From Mucilaginibacter cryoferens (GTDB lineage: Bacteria; Bacteroidota; Bacteroidia; Sphingobacteriales; Sphingobacteriaceae): 64,000 bases of DNA. Both the position numbers and the translations under genes were made by a program. The notes under the pieces are model-generated. The model saw only the letters and a program-made list of their open reading frames with translations, was not told where the DNA came from and made no database searches. The DNA lies in the NCBI RefSeq assembly GCF_014205845.1, contig NZ_JACHCR010000030.1:19600-83599 (forward strand). The letters are read 5' to 3'. Below, one piece after another: positions 45,408 to 53,582 of the stretch; position 1 is the first letter of the stretch, and every line of letters begins with the position of its first letter.

Positions 45408-45423
45408 AAATATTAAATTTCTA

Positions 45424-45981
45424 TTACAGCTCCTTTATCACCTTACAAGGATTACCCACCGCCACTACATTAGCCGGGATGTTTTTTGTTACCACGCTGC
45501 CGGCACCAATAGTTGTATTGTCGCCAATAGTAACGCCAGGGCAAACTATTACACCACCGCCCAGCCATACATTATTGCCTATGGTTATTGGCGCGGCGTA
45601 TTCGGGACCTTTTATTCGTTCGGAAGCTATTACAGGATGGTAAGCGGTGTATAATTGTACATTAGGTGCCAAAAAAACGTTATCGCCAAAAGTAACACGG
45701 GCACAATCCAATATAATACAGTTAAAGTTGAGAAACAGGTTGTCGCCTGCAAAAATATTAAAGCCATAATCGCAGTAAAAAGGCGATTGTATATCGATAG
45801 CGTTTTTAAACCCACCCAGCAAATCTTTTAAAATAGCGCGCTTGGTTTGTTTATCATCATAGTTGGCAGTGTTGTATTGAGTAAACAACTTTCGCGCTTT
45901 TGATCGGCCTGCTACCAGTTCGGCATCGCCGGCATCGTAAAGTTCGCCGGCAACCATTTTTTCCAATTCAGTTTTTTGCAT
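45424..45981 (-). CDS. Sugar O-acetyltransferase (maltose/galactoside type)
   Basis: A 185-residue left-handed beta-helix acetyltransferase of the Maa/LacA group. N-terminal helices (EKMVAGELYDAGDAELV) precede hexapeptide repeats including APITIGNNVWLGGGVIVCPG, with the catalytic His in LYTAYHP (about 115). It acetylates a sugar 6-OH from acetyl-CoA. Start MQKTELE at 45981 matches the family; the longer frame to 46044 does not. Confidence 0.9.
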   Translation of the reverse strand: MQKTELEKMVAGELYDAGDAELVAGRSKARKLFTQYNTANYDDKQTKRAILKDLLGGFKNAIDIQSPFYCDYGFNIFAGDNLFLNFNCIILDCARVTFGDNVFLAPNVQLYTAYHPVIASERIKGPEYAAPITIGNNVWLGGGVIVCPGVTIGDNTTIGAGSVVTKNIPANVVAVGNPCKVIKEL

Positions 45982-46148
45982 GTTGATTTTATATAATTTA
46001 AATATATGATTTATACCATTATCTGAAAAGCTCATTGCAAACATAAACCCATCTTCAAATTAAAAACTGCCCGCTCCCCTATCCTCAAAAAGCAAAATTT
46101 GCAATTTTCAAATATTAACATTTACTTTGTAATACAAAGTACTTTTAC

Positions 46149-46541
46149 ATGAAAATAAACAAAGGTTATCTTACCCTCACAATTTTGCTTTTTATTACTG
46201 AAGTGTTAATTGGTAAATACATGCACGATAGTATTATACGCCCCTTTGGCGGCGATTTTTTGGTGGTGATACTGTTGTATTGTTTTGTTAAAACCTTTTT
46301 TAATACCCCCGTTTTACCAACCGCTTTAAGCGTGCTTGTATTTGCTTACATAACGGAGGTTTCGCAATATTTTCAACTCATCAAATGGCTGGGTTGGCAA
46401 CAATCTAAAATAGCGGCACTGTTGTTAGGCACATCCTTTTCATACACCGATCTGCTTTGTTATACATTGGGAATTGGCCTCGTTATCGCTATTGAAAAAA
46501 CAATGCAACTCCCTAAACGCAAACAACTAACACAACATTAA
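46149..46541 (+). CDS. DUF2809 membrane protein
   Basis: A 130-residue, four-helix protein of the DUF2809 family, with the FGGDFLVVILLYCFVK and SYTDLLCYTLG motifs. It is the first gene of a coupled three-gene set: two bases separate it from the MpaB-like gene, so it is likely co-translated. Confidence 0.85.
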   Translation: MKINKGYLTLTILLFITEVLIGKYMHDSIIRPFGGDFLVVILLYCFVKTFFNTPVLPTALSVLVFAYITEVSQYFQLIKWLGWQQSKIAALLLGTSFSYTDLLCYTLGIGLVIAIEKTMQLPKRKQLTQH

Positions 46542-46543
46542 CC

Positions 46544-47314
46544 ATGGAATATTTTGTAAGCGAAGATTCTATAGTTCGGAAGATTTGGGGTAAGGCAGAT
46601 ACCGTCCTGTTTATATTTGCAGGGGCCGCAGCCGAGTTTGCTTTAAATAAAGCGGTAGACTGGCTATACTTCACAGGTCGCCTCCCTGCAGACCCATTAG
46701 ACCGTTTATTTTCGACAGTTGAATACTCAAGACAGATCATCTTTTCGAACAAGGCAAACGCTTTAAAATCCATCCAGAGAATAAACTCCATTCACAAAGG
46801 TATAGAGGCCAGCCGTGGTGCACAGATACCGGATTGGGCGTATCGCGATGTGTTGTTCCTGCTCATTGATCTTTCCATCCGCTCCTACCAGCTATTAGAA
46901 CGTAAACTTACCGAAGCCGAAAAGGCCGAAACATTTGCTGTTTTTAATCGTGTGCGTGAGCACATGCAGCTTAAAGGCTTACCAGCCAATTATACAGATT
47001 ATTTAACCATGCGTGCAGAGCACCTGCAACAAAATCTGGTAACCGGCCCGTTAACATTGGATTTGTATCGTCAATATAAAAAACACCTCGGCCCCGCACG
47101 TTACCGGGTATTAAAGCAAGCGCAATTATTGGTTGTTCCGCCATTGGTGCGCAAACACCTCCCCTTAGGCACGGTACCCTGGTTGTTACCCATTATATGG
47201 ATCTATAAACTTTTAAGATTAATAAAAGTGGAAACTATTTTACGCAACGCCCTGCTGCCCGGTGCCTATAAAACTCAGATAATCAATATGGATAGCCCGT
47301 TTATAAGCAAATGA
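46544..47314 (+). CDS. MpaB-like/DUF2236 heme oxygenase-like protein
   Basis: A 256-residue protein of the DUF2236 family, which includes latex-clearing and fungal MpaB oxygenases. Family-like features: DPLDRLFSTVEYSRQIIF, the IHKGIEASRGAQI helix with a His, and WAYRDVLFLLIDLSIRSYQLLE. The usual AHP histidine at the first site reads NKAVDW here, so heme ligation may differ. Predicted peripheral or integral in the membrane by its C-terminal helix. It overlaps the next gene by four bases. Confidence 0.8.
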   Translation: MEYFVSEDSIVRKIWGKADTVLFIFAGAAAEFALNKAVDWLYFTGRLPADPLDRLFSTVEYSRQIIFSNKANALKSIQRINSIHKGIEASRGAQIPDWAYRDVLFLLIDLSIRSYQLLERKLTEAEKAETFAVFNRVREHMQLKGLPANYTDYLTMRAEHLQQNLVTGPLTLDLYRQYKKHLGPARYRVLKQAQLLVVPPLVRKHLPLGTVPWLLPIIWIYKLLRLIKVETILRNALLPGAYKTQIINMDSPFISK

Positions 47315-48096
47315 GAAACAACATTAGTCACTTTCTTCTATTTATTTACCATGAAGCATTGGCTTGTTTGTTCCCTGTACTGGTGTTTAGTATGTTGGCA
47401 TTATCGCACCTTTTTGTGACAATAATACCCAGGTACGATTTTATGCTGATAGCGTGTATCCTGATCCAGGCAGGTATGTACTATACCAAAATTGAAACTA
47501 AAGATGAGGTATTGGTTATCTGTGTATTTCATCTGTTAGGATTATTTATGGAGTTATTTAAAGTACATTTTGGGTCCTGGGCCTATCCGGAGTTTGCGTA
47601 CACCAAACTTTTGGGAGTACCCTTATACAGTGGCTTTATGTATGCCAGTGTGGCCAGCTATATGTGCCAGGCCTGGCGCAGGCTTAACCTGCAAGTTTTA
47701 TATTGGCCGCATCACTATACGGCCCGCGCTATTGGCGCGCTTATATACCTTAACTTTTTCACTAATCATTTTATTTTAGATATCAGGTACATTATCGGGA
47801 TTTTCATTCTATATTTTTTCAGGCGATCTGTAGTAATATTTCACCTTAAAGAGAAACAGTATAAAATACCTGCCATTCTATCTTTCTTACTCATTGGCTT
47901 TTTTATATGGCTGGCCGAAAATATGGCTACCTTATTGGGTGCCTGGCGATATACTTACCAGCACCATGGCTGGGCCATGGTAAATTATCAAAAGATAAGC
48001 TCGTGGGATTTCCTGGTTATTGTAAGCTTTATTATTGTAGCCGAATTAAAGATGCTGAAATACACCATCGAAAAGCCACAGCCGGTTGTTATATGA
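47311..48096 (+). CDS. DUF817 membrane protein
   Basis: A 261-residue, roughly eight-helix protein matching DUF817: FGSWAYPEFAYTKLLGVPLYSGFMYASVASY is the diagnostic region, with a His-rich WPHHYTARA loop and ENMATLLGAWRYTYQHHGW near the end. The start ATG overlaps the stop of the MpaB-like gene (ATGA), so the two are translationally coupled. Function unknown; lipid or carotenoid enzyme roles have been suggested by fold only. Confidence 0.85.
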   Translation: MRNNISHFLLFIYHEALACLFPVLVFSMLALSHLFVTIIPRYDFMLIACILIQAGMYYTKIETKDEVLVICVFHLLGLFMELFKVHFGSWAYPEFAYTKLLGVPLYSGFMYASVASYMCQAWRRLNLQVLYWPHHYTARAIGALIYLNFFTNHFILDIRYIIGIFILYFFRRSVVIFHLKEKQYKIPAILSFLLIGFFIWLAENMATLLGAWRYTYQHHGWAMVNYQKISSWDFLVIVSFIIVAELKMLKYTIEKPQPVVI

Positions 48097-48100
48097 ACAA

Positions 48101-48601
48101 CTACTGTAGTTCTTGCTTTTCATCATAGCTTAATTGCAAAGCATCAGCCACACCATCAATAGTAGGCCGTAGCGTTAAAAAGTATACTATAATGCAGCCC
48201 GATATTATTAAATAAAACAGGTTACCGGTAAGCAAAAAAACAACTATACCAAATAATGAAGGGCCTTCCGTGAGCGCTGCTCTAACGATAAAGGCTGCTT
48301 GGTAACGTTTTATTTTATCAGACAGTGACTTGTCAAAAGCCGACGTATTTTGTTGAGTATCGCTTAGTTGCTTTTTAAATATAAAAATACCTAAAGCAAT
48401 ACAACTTATGGCAAAAATTGGCACCAACAAAAAAAACACGTCGTTATTGGTGTTTTTTAGATTTAAACTAATAGCGTTTTTATTTACCACAAAAGCCATT
48501 ACAGCAAACAACAATTGCCCCGCCAATAAGGCAAGATGAATAATTTTTGTGGTATTAAAAATAGTTTTTTCGGATATGGTTACAGGCTGTTTATTGTACA
48601 T
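48101..48601 (-). CDS. Hypothetical four-helix membrane protein
   Basis: A 166-residue protein with four membrane helices in two pairs, split by a polar loop of about 25 residues (KKQLSDTQQNTSAFDKSLSD). The RAALTEGPSLFGIVVFLLTGN segment recurs in Bacteroidota proteins of unknown role. It is convergent with the DUF817 gene and separate from its operon. Confidence 0.7.
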   Translation of the reverse strand: MYNKQPVTISEKTIFNTTKIIHLALLAGQLLFAVMAFVVNKNAISLNLKNTNNDVFFLLVPIFAISCIALGIFIFKKQLSDTQQNTSAFDKSLSDKIKRYQAAFIVRAALTEGPSLFGIVVFLLTGNLFYLIISGCIIVYFLTLRPTIDGVADALQLSYDEKQELQ

Positions 48602-48665
48602 AGCAACAATTGATTAACGACTGCATTATAAATCTTTTTTTCGATTCTTTTTTAAGAATCTTTAA

Positions 48666-49601
48666 TTAGATATATAGCTGCACATTTGGATTTACCCTCT
48701 CCATAAAGGTATCGGGTTGAATGATCACAAAGTGTATTAAGCCATACTCATCTTTTACCAGGTTGCGGATACGAATAATTGCATTGTTAATACCCTTTGT
48801 ATCTAAATTATTTTGAAACGAGATGATCAGCATCAACACTACTTCGCTAGGCGATTGATAGGTAGACAGAATATGCATTAGCTTTAAAACATCAACGTCC
48901 TGCTCCACAATTTCGGTAATTCGCTTTTTAGTAGCTGTGCCTATCCCTTCTCCCATCAACAAGCTACGGCTTTCGCGGGCCAGTATCAACGATACACAAA
49001 TCAGCAAAATACCCACCAATAGCGATGCAAGTCCATCCAGGTAATCTATTTGATAAGTGTGCCCAATGTACAGGCAAATGGCTACAATTACCAGCCCTAT
49101 TACTGCGGCACTATCTTCAAACAATACTAAAAAGGTTGATGGATCTTTACTTTTGGTTATGGCGTGCCACCAGCTTAAGTTATCGCGTAGTTTATTAAAT
49201 TCCTTCGCCGCAATGATTAATGACGAACCTTCAAACACCACCGAAATTGCAAGCACTACATAACTCCACGTAGGGTCCCCCCCTTTATCAGGATGAATAA
49301 TATGGGTAATTCCCTGGAAAATGGAAACGCCGCCACCCAAACCAAAAATAAGTATAGAAACGATGAACGAATAAAAATAAAGTTCCTTCCCATAGCCGAA
49401 AGGATGTGTGGCATCGGGCTTTTTACGGCTTTGCTGCAAGCCAAATAGTAATAAGATCTGATTGGCTGTATCAACAAGCGAGTGTATACCTTCGGCAATC
49501 ATAGCCGCGCTGTTGCTAAAAAAACCAGCAACAAACTTGGTTAAGGCAATTAACAAATTTGCCCCCAGGGCACTGTAAATAGATTTGTTTGATGATGCCA
49601 T
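48666..49601 (-). CDS. Cation diffusion facilitator (ZnT9-like)
   Basis: A 311-residue CDF transporter that moves Zn2+ or a similar cation against protons. The helix-2 site reads HSLVD. In helix 5 the classical HxxxD is not visible; the corresponding segment reads VLFEDSAAVIG, as in the SLC30A9/ZnT9 branch. Six helices and a C-terminal cytoplasmic domain are present. Start at MASSNKS (49601) rather than the MGM extension. Confidence 0.88.
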   Translation of the reverse strand: MASSNKSIYSALGANLLIALTKFVAGFFSNSAAMIAEGIHSLVDTANQILLLFGLQQSRKKPDATHPFGYGKELYFYSFIVSILIFGLGGGVSIFQGITHIIHPDKGGDPTWSYVVLAISVVFEGSSLIIAAKEFNKLRDNLSWWHAITKSKDPSTFLVLFEDSAAVIGLVIVAICLYIGHTYQIDYLDGLASLLVGILLICVSLILARESRSLLMGEGIGTATKKRITEIVEQDVDVLKLMHILSTYQSPSEVVLMLIISFQNNLDTKGINNAIIRIRNLVKDEYGLIHFVIIQPDTFMERVNPNVQLYI

Positions 49602-49798
49602 GCCCAACCTAAATGCTTTTGTACCCTATATTGTTTTGAATTAAAACAACTGTTTTCACGCCAAAATCTATTTGGTATTCAGATGATTAAAAATGACACC
49701 TCTTTGCCCGCCAAAGGCGAATATTGCAAGTATTAAAAACCATTAGCGACACCACACGTTATCTTAATAATTAATAAACATAAATTAAAAGAAATACC

Positions 49799-50146
49799 AT
49801 GAAAACTATAAAGATAACAACTGCTGTTATAGCATTATCATTTGCGTGTTCGATTGTATTTGCAACAAACCGTGAAGTAAGTAGTAACTTAGGAAACAAA
49901 AGACTTGAAATAAAGAAAACCACGTTGGTTACCGATACTATACCAGGAAAAAAGAAGAAAAAACCAAATACTCCTGTGCCAACGCCGGTTCCGTTGCCAA
50001 CACCTACAGATCCGGCACCGTCGCCAACGCCCAATCCGGTACCAAATCCTACGCCAACACCCAATCCTACGCCCAACCCAAGTCCAACACCTTCACCTGC
50101 GCCGGTACCAACAACACCCACGCAACCCACCACCCCAACGCATTAA
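49799..50146 (+). CDS. Secreted Pro/Thr-rich small protein
   Basis: A 115-residue secreted protein with a signal peptide (MKTIKITT to IVFA). A basic GKKKKKP run precedes a tail with about thirteen repeats of the PT, PN, PS and PA type that makes up half the protein. Such tails in Bacteroidota can be surface linkers or O-glycosylation targets. The complementary strand has a long glycine-rich frame that is only a shadow. A terminator follows. Confidence 0.7.
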   Translation: MKTIKITTAVIALSFACSIVFATNREVSSNLGNKRLEIKKTTLVTDTIPGKKKKKPNTPVPTPVPLPTPTDPAPSPTPNPVPNPTPTPNPTPNPSPTPSPAPVPTTPTQPTTPTH

Positions 50147-50190
50147 TTTGTTGGAGAATCCGAATTAAAAAGATATTTTTTTTTAATAAA

Positions 50191-50219
50191 AAAGCCCTTC
50201 TGTATTTGAGAAGGGCTTT
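50191..50219. terminator. Terminator after the Pro-rich gene
   Basis: Perfect 11-bp stem AAAGCCCTTCT / AGAAGGGCTTT with a 7-base loop. A-rich before, T-rich after on the plus strand; also usable by the gene at 50247. Confidence 0.85.
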
Positions 50220-50246
50220 CAGTATAATATTTAAAGTCTTACGTTA

Positions 50247-50822
50247 CTATTGATTGTCGCTGTTATTAAATATGTAAGGCAAATTATCAAACGATCCTAA
50301 TAAGATCTGGTTAATTTCTATTGATATATAGTTTCCGTTACTATCGTAATTAACTTTCTTGGCTGTAAACGAGTATGTACCTGTAATTACTTTTTTTACG
50401 GTATCAATGGCGGTTATAATAGCCGATCCCGACCCTGGGTCCACAGTACCTGTTTGAATAAATGTATAGTTACCAGAATCGTCTTTTTGTTGAGTATAGT
50501 AGGTCATATTTACGGCACCTGTTCCGTCAACCTTGTAAGTATTCAAAGGAAAACTGTTTGTGTTGGTACTATTTGGTACATTAATATTAAATGCTACGCG
50601 TTTTTGACTCACCGTACCTATAACTGAAAAAGTCTTTATCTGGGTAGTGGCATTATAACTAATCCTGGCGCTAACCGTATCCGGGTACCATTCAACACTG
50701 TTTATGTTTGCAGCAAGTATTTTATCAGAAATGGTGGAAGCAGATGTTATAGCGTCTTTTTTACAGCTTTGGAAATAGGTAGCCGATATAAATAACAGAA
50801 CAATTAGTTGAATTTTCCTCAT
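50247..50822 (-). CDS. Lipoprotein, DUF6252-like
   Basis: A 191-residue secreted protein with lipidated Cys20 (YFQSC). The mature part is beta-rich with short strands (NSVEWYPDTVSARISYN, GTYSFTAKKVNY) and resembles small DUF6252-type lipoproteins. Start at MRKIQLI; the longer frame to 50843 precedes the signal sequence and is not used. Confidence 0.65.
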   Translation of the reverse strand: MRKIQLIVLLFISATYFQSCKKDAITSASTISDKILAANINSVEWYPDTVSARISYNATTQIKTFSVIGTVSQKRVAFNINVPNSTNTNSFPLNTYKVDGTGAVNMTYYTQQKDDSGNYTFIQTGTVDPGSGSAIITAIDTVKKVITGTYSFTAKKVNYDSNGNYISIEINQILLGSFDNLPYIFNNSDNQ

Positions 50823-51014
50823 ATATAATTTTTGTGCAAACAATACGATCTGCAGATTTTATGCAAATAACGCTCTTTGCAGATTAATAATTACAACCAA
50901 AGTTAATTTTTTCACATATTTTAACATTCGGCAATTTTAACCCGTTTAATTGGGGGCTAAATTTTATAAAATAATTGGTTTTATTTAGGCATATTAGACG
51001 CGTAAATTATAAAA

Positions 51015-51296
51015 ATGATCAACGTAAACGAATATTTTGAAGGTTCAGTAAAATCGCTGGCCTACACCAGCGCCGAGGGCAAAAGCACCATTGGCGTAAT
51101 TGAAAAAGGCGAATATGAATTTGGCACTTCGAGCCATGAAACCATGACTGTTATTGAAGGCCAGCTGGATGCCCTATTGCCTGGCGAAGAAGAATGGCAG
51201 TCATACACTAAGGGACAAACATTTGAAATTGAGGCAAATACTTCATTCAAAGTTAAAACACATGTACAAAGCTCATACCTTTGTAAGTACAGGTAA
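51015..51296 (+). CDS. ppnP: Pyrimidine/purine nucleoside phosphorylase
   Basis: A 93-residue cupin-fold protein matching PpnP (DUF1255), which phosphorolyses several nucleosides. The family pattern NVNEYFEGSVKSLAYTSAEG and ETMTVIEGQLDALLPGE, and the C-terminal FKVKTHVQSSYLCKY, is intact. Length fits exactly. Confidence 0.95.
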   Translation: MINVNEYFEGSVKSLAYTSAEGKSTIGVIEKGEYEFGTSSHETMTVIEGQLDALLPGEEEWQSYTKGQTFEIEANTSFKVKTHVQSSYLCKYR

Positions 51297-51418
51297 AGCC
51301 CCTCCAAATTTCTTCCTGAAGTAGGAGACTTAAAAAGAGCACTTTAGATAACCTTGTTATTACCGTAACAATTAAACTTTCCGGCACTCCAATAGTTATA
51401 AATAAACAATCAAAAACA

Positions 51419-51748
51419 ATGGATACTTCACTTATTACAACCAGCACCGGTTTAGATGGTTACCACGTAGTTAAACATTTAGGTGTTGTGCGCGGCATCA
51501 CAGTACGCAGCCGTAGCGCTTTGGGCAATATTGCAGGTGGTTTTCAATCACTTTTTGGCGGCAGGCTTTCCATTTATGTAGAATTATGCGAAAAAGCCCG
51601 CGAAGAAGCTTATCAGCTTCTAATACAACACGCGCAGGCCATTGGAGCAAATGCCATCATCAATATGCGTTATGATGCCAACGAAGTGATGCAGGGAATT
51701 ACTGAAGTACTGGCCTATGGTACGGCAGTTGTGGTAGAAAAAGCTTAA
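51419..51748 (+). CDS. YbjQ/UPF0145 heavy-metal-binding-like protein
   Basis: A 109-residue protein of the UPF0145 (YbjQ) family. The conserved GVVRGITVRSRS, EAYQLLIQHAQAIGANAI and YGTAVVV blocks are all present. Forms an oligomeric alpha/beta barrel; function unclear. Terminator follows. Confidence 0.9.
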   Translation: MDTSLITTSTGLDGYHVVKHLGVVRGITVRSRSALGNIAGGFQSLFGGRLSIYVELCEKAREEAYQLLIQHAQAIGANAIINMRYDANEVMQGITEVLAYGTAVVVEKA

Positions 51749-51770
51749 AACTTTAATTTTTATATCAATT

Positions 51771-51806
51771 AAAACGGGGAGCAGTAATAATACCGCTCCC
51801 CGTTTT
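51771..51806. terminator. Bidirectional terminator
   Basis: Perfect 12-bp stem AAAACGGGGAGC / GCTCCCCGTTTT with a 12-base loop. Confidence 0.9.
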
Positions 51807-51831
51807 GTTAATGTTTTATAGATGATATACA

Positions 51832-52029
51832 TTAATTAAAATAAGATAATGGGATCTCCTTCCAAAGGCCATGCGCCAGGTGCCCAATCAATAATTCATA
51901 TACCAGGTAAACCGGCCATATAAGGTAATGAATAAGTAACAAAATAGGCGAATGATTGTAATGCCAACTAATCATGAGGGTGTACAAGCCTAACACTAGG
52001 TATAATATACTGGTATCTCTGGTTTTCAT
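51832..52029 (-). CDS. Small membrane protein, 65 aa
   Basis: A 65-residue protein with one or two hydrophobic segments (LYLVLGLYTLMISW, LLIHYLIWPVYLVYELLIG). No family. The stop codon lies next to the YbjQ terminator. It could be real given the clean start and stop and lack of overlap. Confidence 0.5.
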   Translation of the reverse strand: MKTRDTSILYLVLGLYTLMISWHYNHSPILLLIHYLIWPVYLVYELLIGHLAHGLWKEIPLSYFN

Positions 52030-52070
52030 ATTGATTATTTACTGCTGATATTTTTATCGAATTTAGATAA

Positions 52071-52565
52071 TTACTTGCAATTTTTCATGTGATACAATAC
52101 ACTATAACTTGCCGTGTTATCAGTTTGCTGCCGGCCTGTTTTGGTATTATACCGGTAAGGCTTTTGTGCAAGCGCATTTCCACGTAGCCGAAACTCAACA
52201 TGCATGGTATCGGCGCTGCCTTCCTGGTTAAAGGCCCATACAGCGTTAATAGTATTGCCCGTAAGCGTGCCATTTAGCGTCCCTTTACGGGCATCTTTCT
52301 CTTTTGGCAGCCAGTTAATTGTACCTGTAACCTTATTATGGTTTATATGGATGTTAACCATCGTGGTATCCTGGGCGTGTGTACCATCTGTATAAAAAAA
52401 GCAGTACTCCATATTTGAGTTGGGTGCATTTAACGCAGCAGTCGCCTGAGTGTCGCGAGAAATAGACGTCGTATTGGTGGTATCGGTTATCCTTTTATTA
52501 TTTGTGCCTTTACAGGATGCGAGCAATGCCATTGACATTATTAAATATAGATTGAACCTCATCAT
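52071..52565 (-). CDS. Hypothetical lipoprotein, 164 aa
   Basis: A secreted protein with lipidated Cys18 (LLASC). The mature region is threonine- and asparagine-rich and beta-like, with NHNKVTGTINWLPKEKDARK and ADTMHVEFRLRGNALAQKP. It resembles small Bacteroidota lipoproteins without an assigned role. Confidence 0.7.
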   Translation of the reverse strand: MMRFNLYLIMSMALLASCKGTNNKRITDTTNTTSISRDTQATAALNAPNSNMEYCFFYTDGTHAQDTTMVNIHINHNKVTGTINWLPKEKDARKGTLNGTLTGNTINAVWAFNQEGSADTMHVEFRLRGNALAQKPYRYNTKTGRQQTDNTASYSVLYHMKNCK

Positions 52566-52748
52566 GTTTAATTATCAAATTTTTAATGTACGACAATCAA
52601 AATCCGAAAAGGTTCAATTAAAATTGGAGAGGGAATTATATAATGAGAATTTTAGGATAAATTCTTCAATAAAAGAAACAGTTACAATTTTTTATGTAGT
52701 GTAAACATTGCTCCTGTTACACTACATAATATTGTAAAACGCGTAGGG

Positions 52749-52937
52749 TTACACTTTCTTTTCTGGCGGAGTGGATACTATTTCGCCAAATTCGTTAACG
52801 TAGGCCATCATGCTTTCCAGATCGCCGCTACCACCATTTTGCTGGCGCTCTAATTTACGTTGCTCTTTATCTTCCTTTTTCTTTTGACGATTTTTTTCGA
52901 GTTGTTTTTTCATGAATGTTGCCTGCGATTTAGCCAT
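52749..52937 (-). CDS. Short Lys/Glu-rich protein like cold-shock N-terminal segment
   Basis: A 62-residue basic, coiled-coil-like protein (MAKSQATFMKKQLEKNRQKK, then KEDKEQRKLERQQ) followed by DLESMMAYVNEFGEIVSTPPE. This pattern is the N-terminal extension I recall from Bacteroidota cold-shock proteins, where a CSD follows; here the frame ends before any CSD. It may be a genuine standalone small protein or the remnant of a fusion. Confidence 0.65.
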   Translation of the reverse strand: MAKSQATFMKKQLEKNRQKKKEDKEQRKLERQQNGGSGDLESMMAYVNEFGEIVSTPPEKKV

Positions 52938-52953
52938 GTTTATTAAAATTTAG

Positions 52954-53097
52954 TTAAACAATGTGCATTTCCATGGTATTCACCTTTATCAATCTGATCA
53001 ACGGAACAAAATGTTCGGTATCTGTAAACTTGAAGAGGAGGTCATCACTTAATTTCCAGGCAGCAACGGTATCAGCGGGGATAAAAATGAACCCTGA
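52954..53097 (-). pseudogene. Possible remnant of a small protein gene
   Basis: Forty-seven open codons ending in TAA at 52954-52956, encoding a plausible globular C-terminus (AAWKLSDDLLFKFTDTEHF). A stop codon directly precedes the open part, so no complete gene exists here. The family is unknown to me. Confidence 0.3.
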
Positions 53098-53520
53098 TCA
53101 ATAAAAATTGATGAATGGGTGGCTATGAGGAAATAGCTATAATTTTCCGTTATTATGCAAATATACTAAAATTTCGCAGATTTAGACGACCTGTTTTGAT
53201 CTCGTTCAACCCAGGCATGCAACTCCGCTTAGCATGCCCCGCCCTATCAGAAAATCTCCTTCAACAACAATACCTGCCCGCACATAAAAATGATTGCAAT
53301 AAAGTTTATCATCGCTATGGCAGTTGCTAACCTCCGGCTTCTTATATCGTGCATCATAAAAAGCCAGCCTATACTTTAAAACCACAAAGGGTATAAAAAA
53401 GCAAACGCACCAACTTCAAGACCGGGGCTGCTACATTAAACCCGATAACAACAGCGTTATTATGCCAGGAGTACAATCAAAATTGTCTTTTATAAATTCC
53501 ATATCACCAATGCAACCAAA

Positions 53521-53547
53521 AACAGCCACCCGTTAAAGGTGGCTGTT
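53521..53547 (-). terminator. Terminator of GIN-like gene C
   Basis: On the minus strand a perfect 10-bp stem AACAGCCACC / GGTGGCTGTT with a 7-base loop, followed by TTTTTGG. Confidence 0.85.
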
Positions 53548-53582
53548 AAAATTTTAAGGTAGCTTGCTGCTTATCGTTCGCA

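Larger units (their letters stand above)
52938..53582. other. Gene-poor region with a decayed frame
   Basis: No intact gene. On the minus strand an open frame from 53097 to a stop at 52954 encodes FIFIPADTVAAWKLSDDLLF and FVPLIRLIKVNTM, which look protein-like but have no start and are preceded by a stop codon; probably the 3' remnant of a lost gene. Further along, 53115-53330 has no protein-like frame. The 3' end holds the terminator of gene C. Confidence 0.45.

Noticed and set aside
49771..50133. Glycine-rich minus-strand frame opposite the Pro-rich gene
   Set aside because: A mirror of the P-x repeats; no signal peptide or start context.
53115..53330. 71-codon plus-strand frame
   Set aside because: No homology-like composition, overlaps no promoter, and lies in degenerate DNA.
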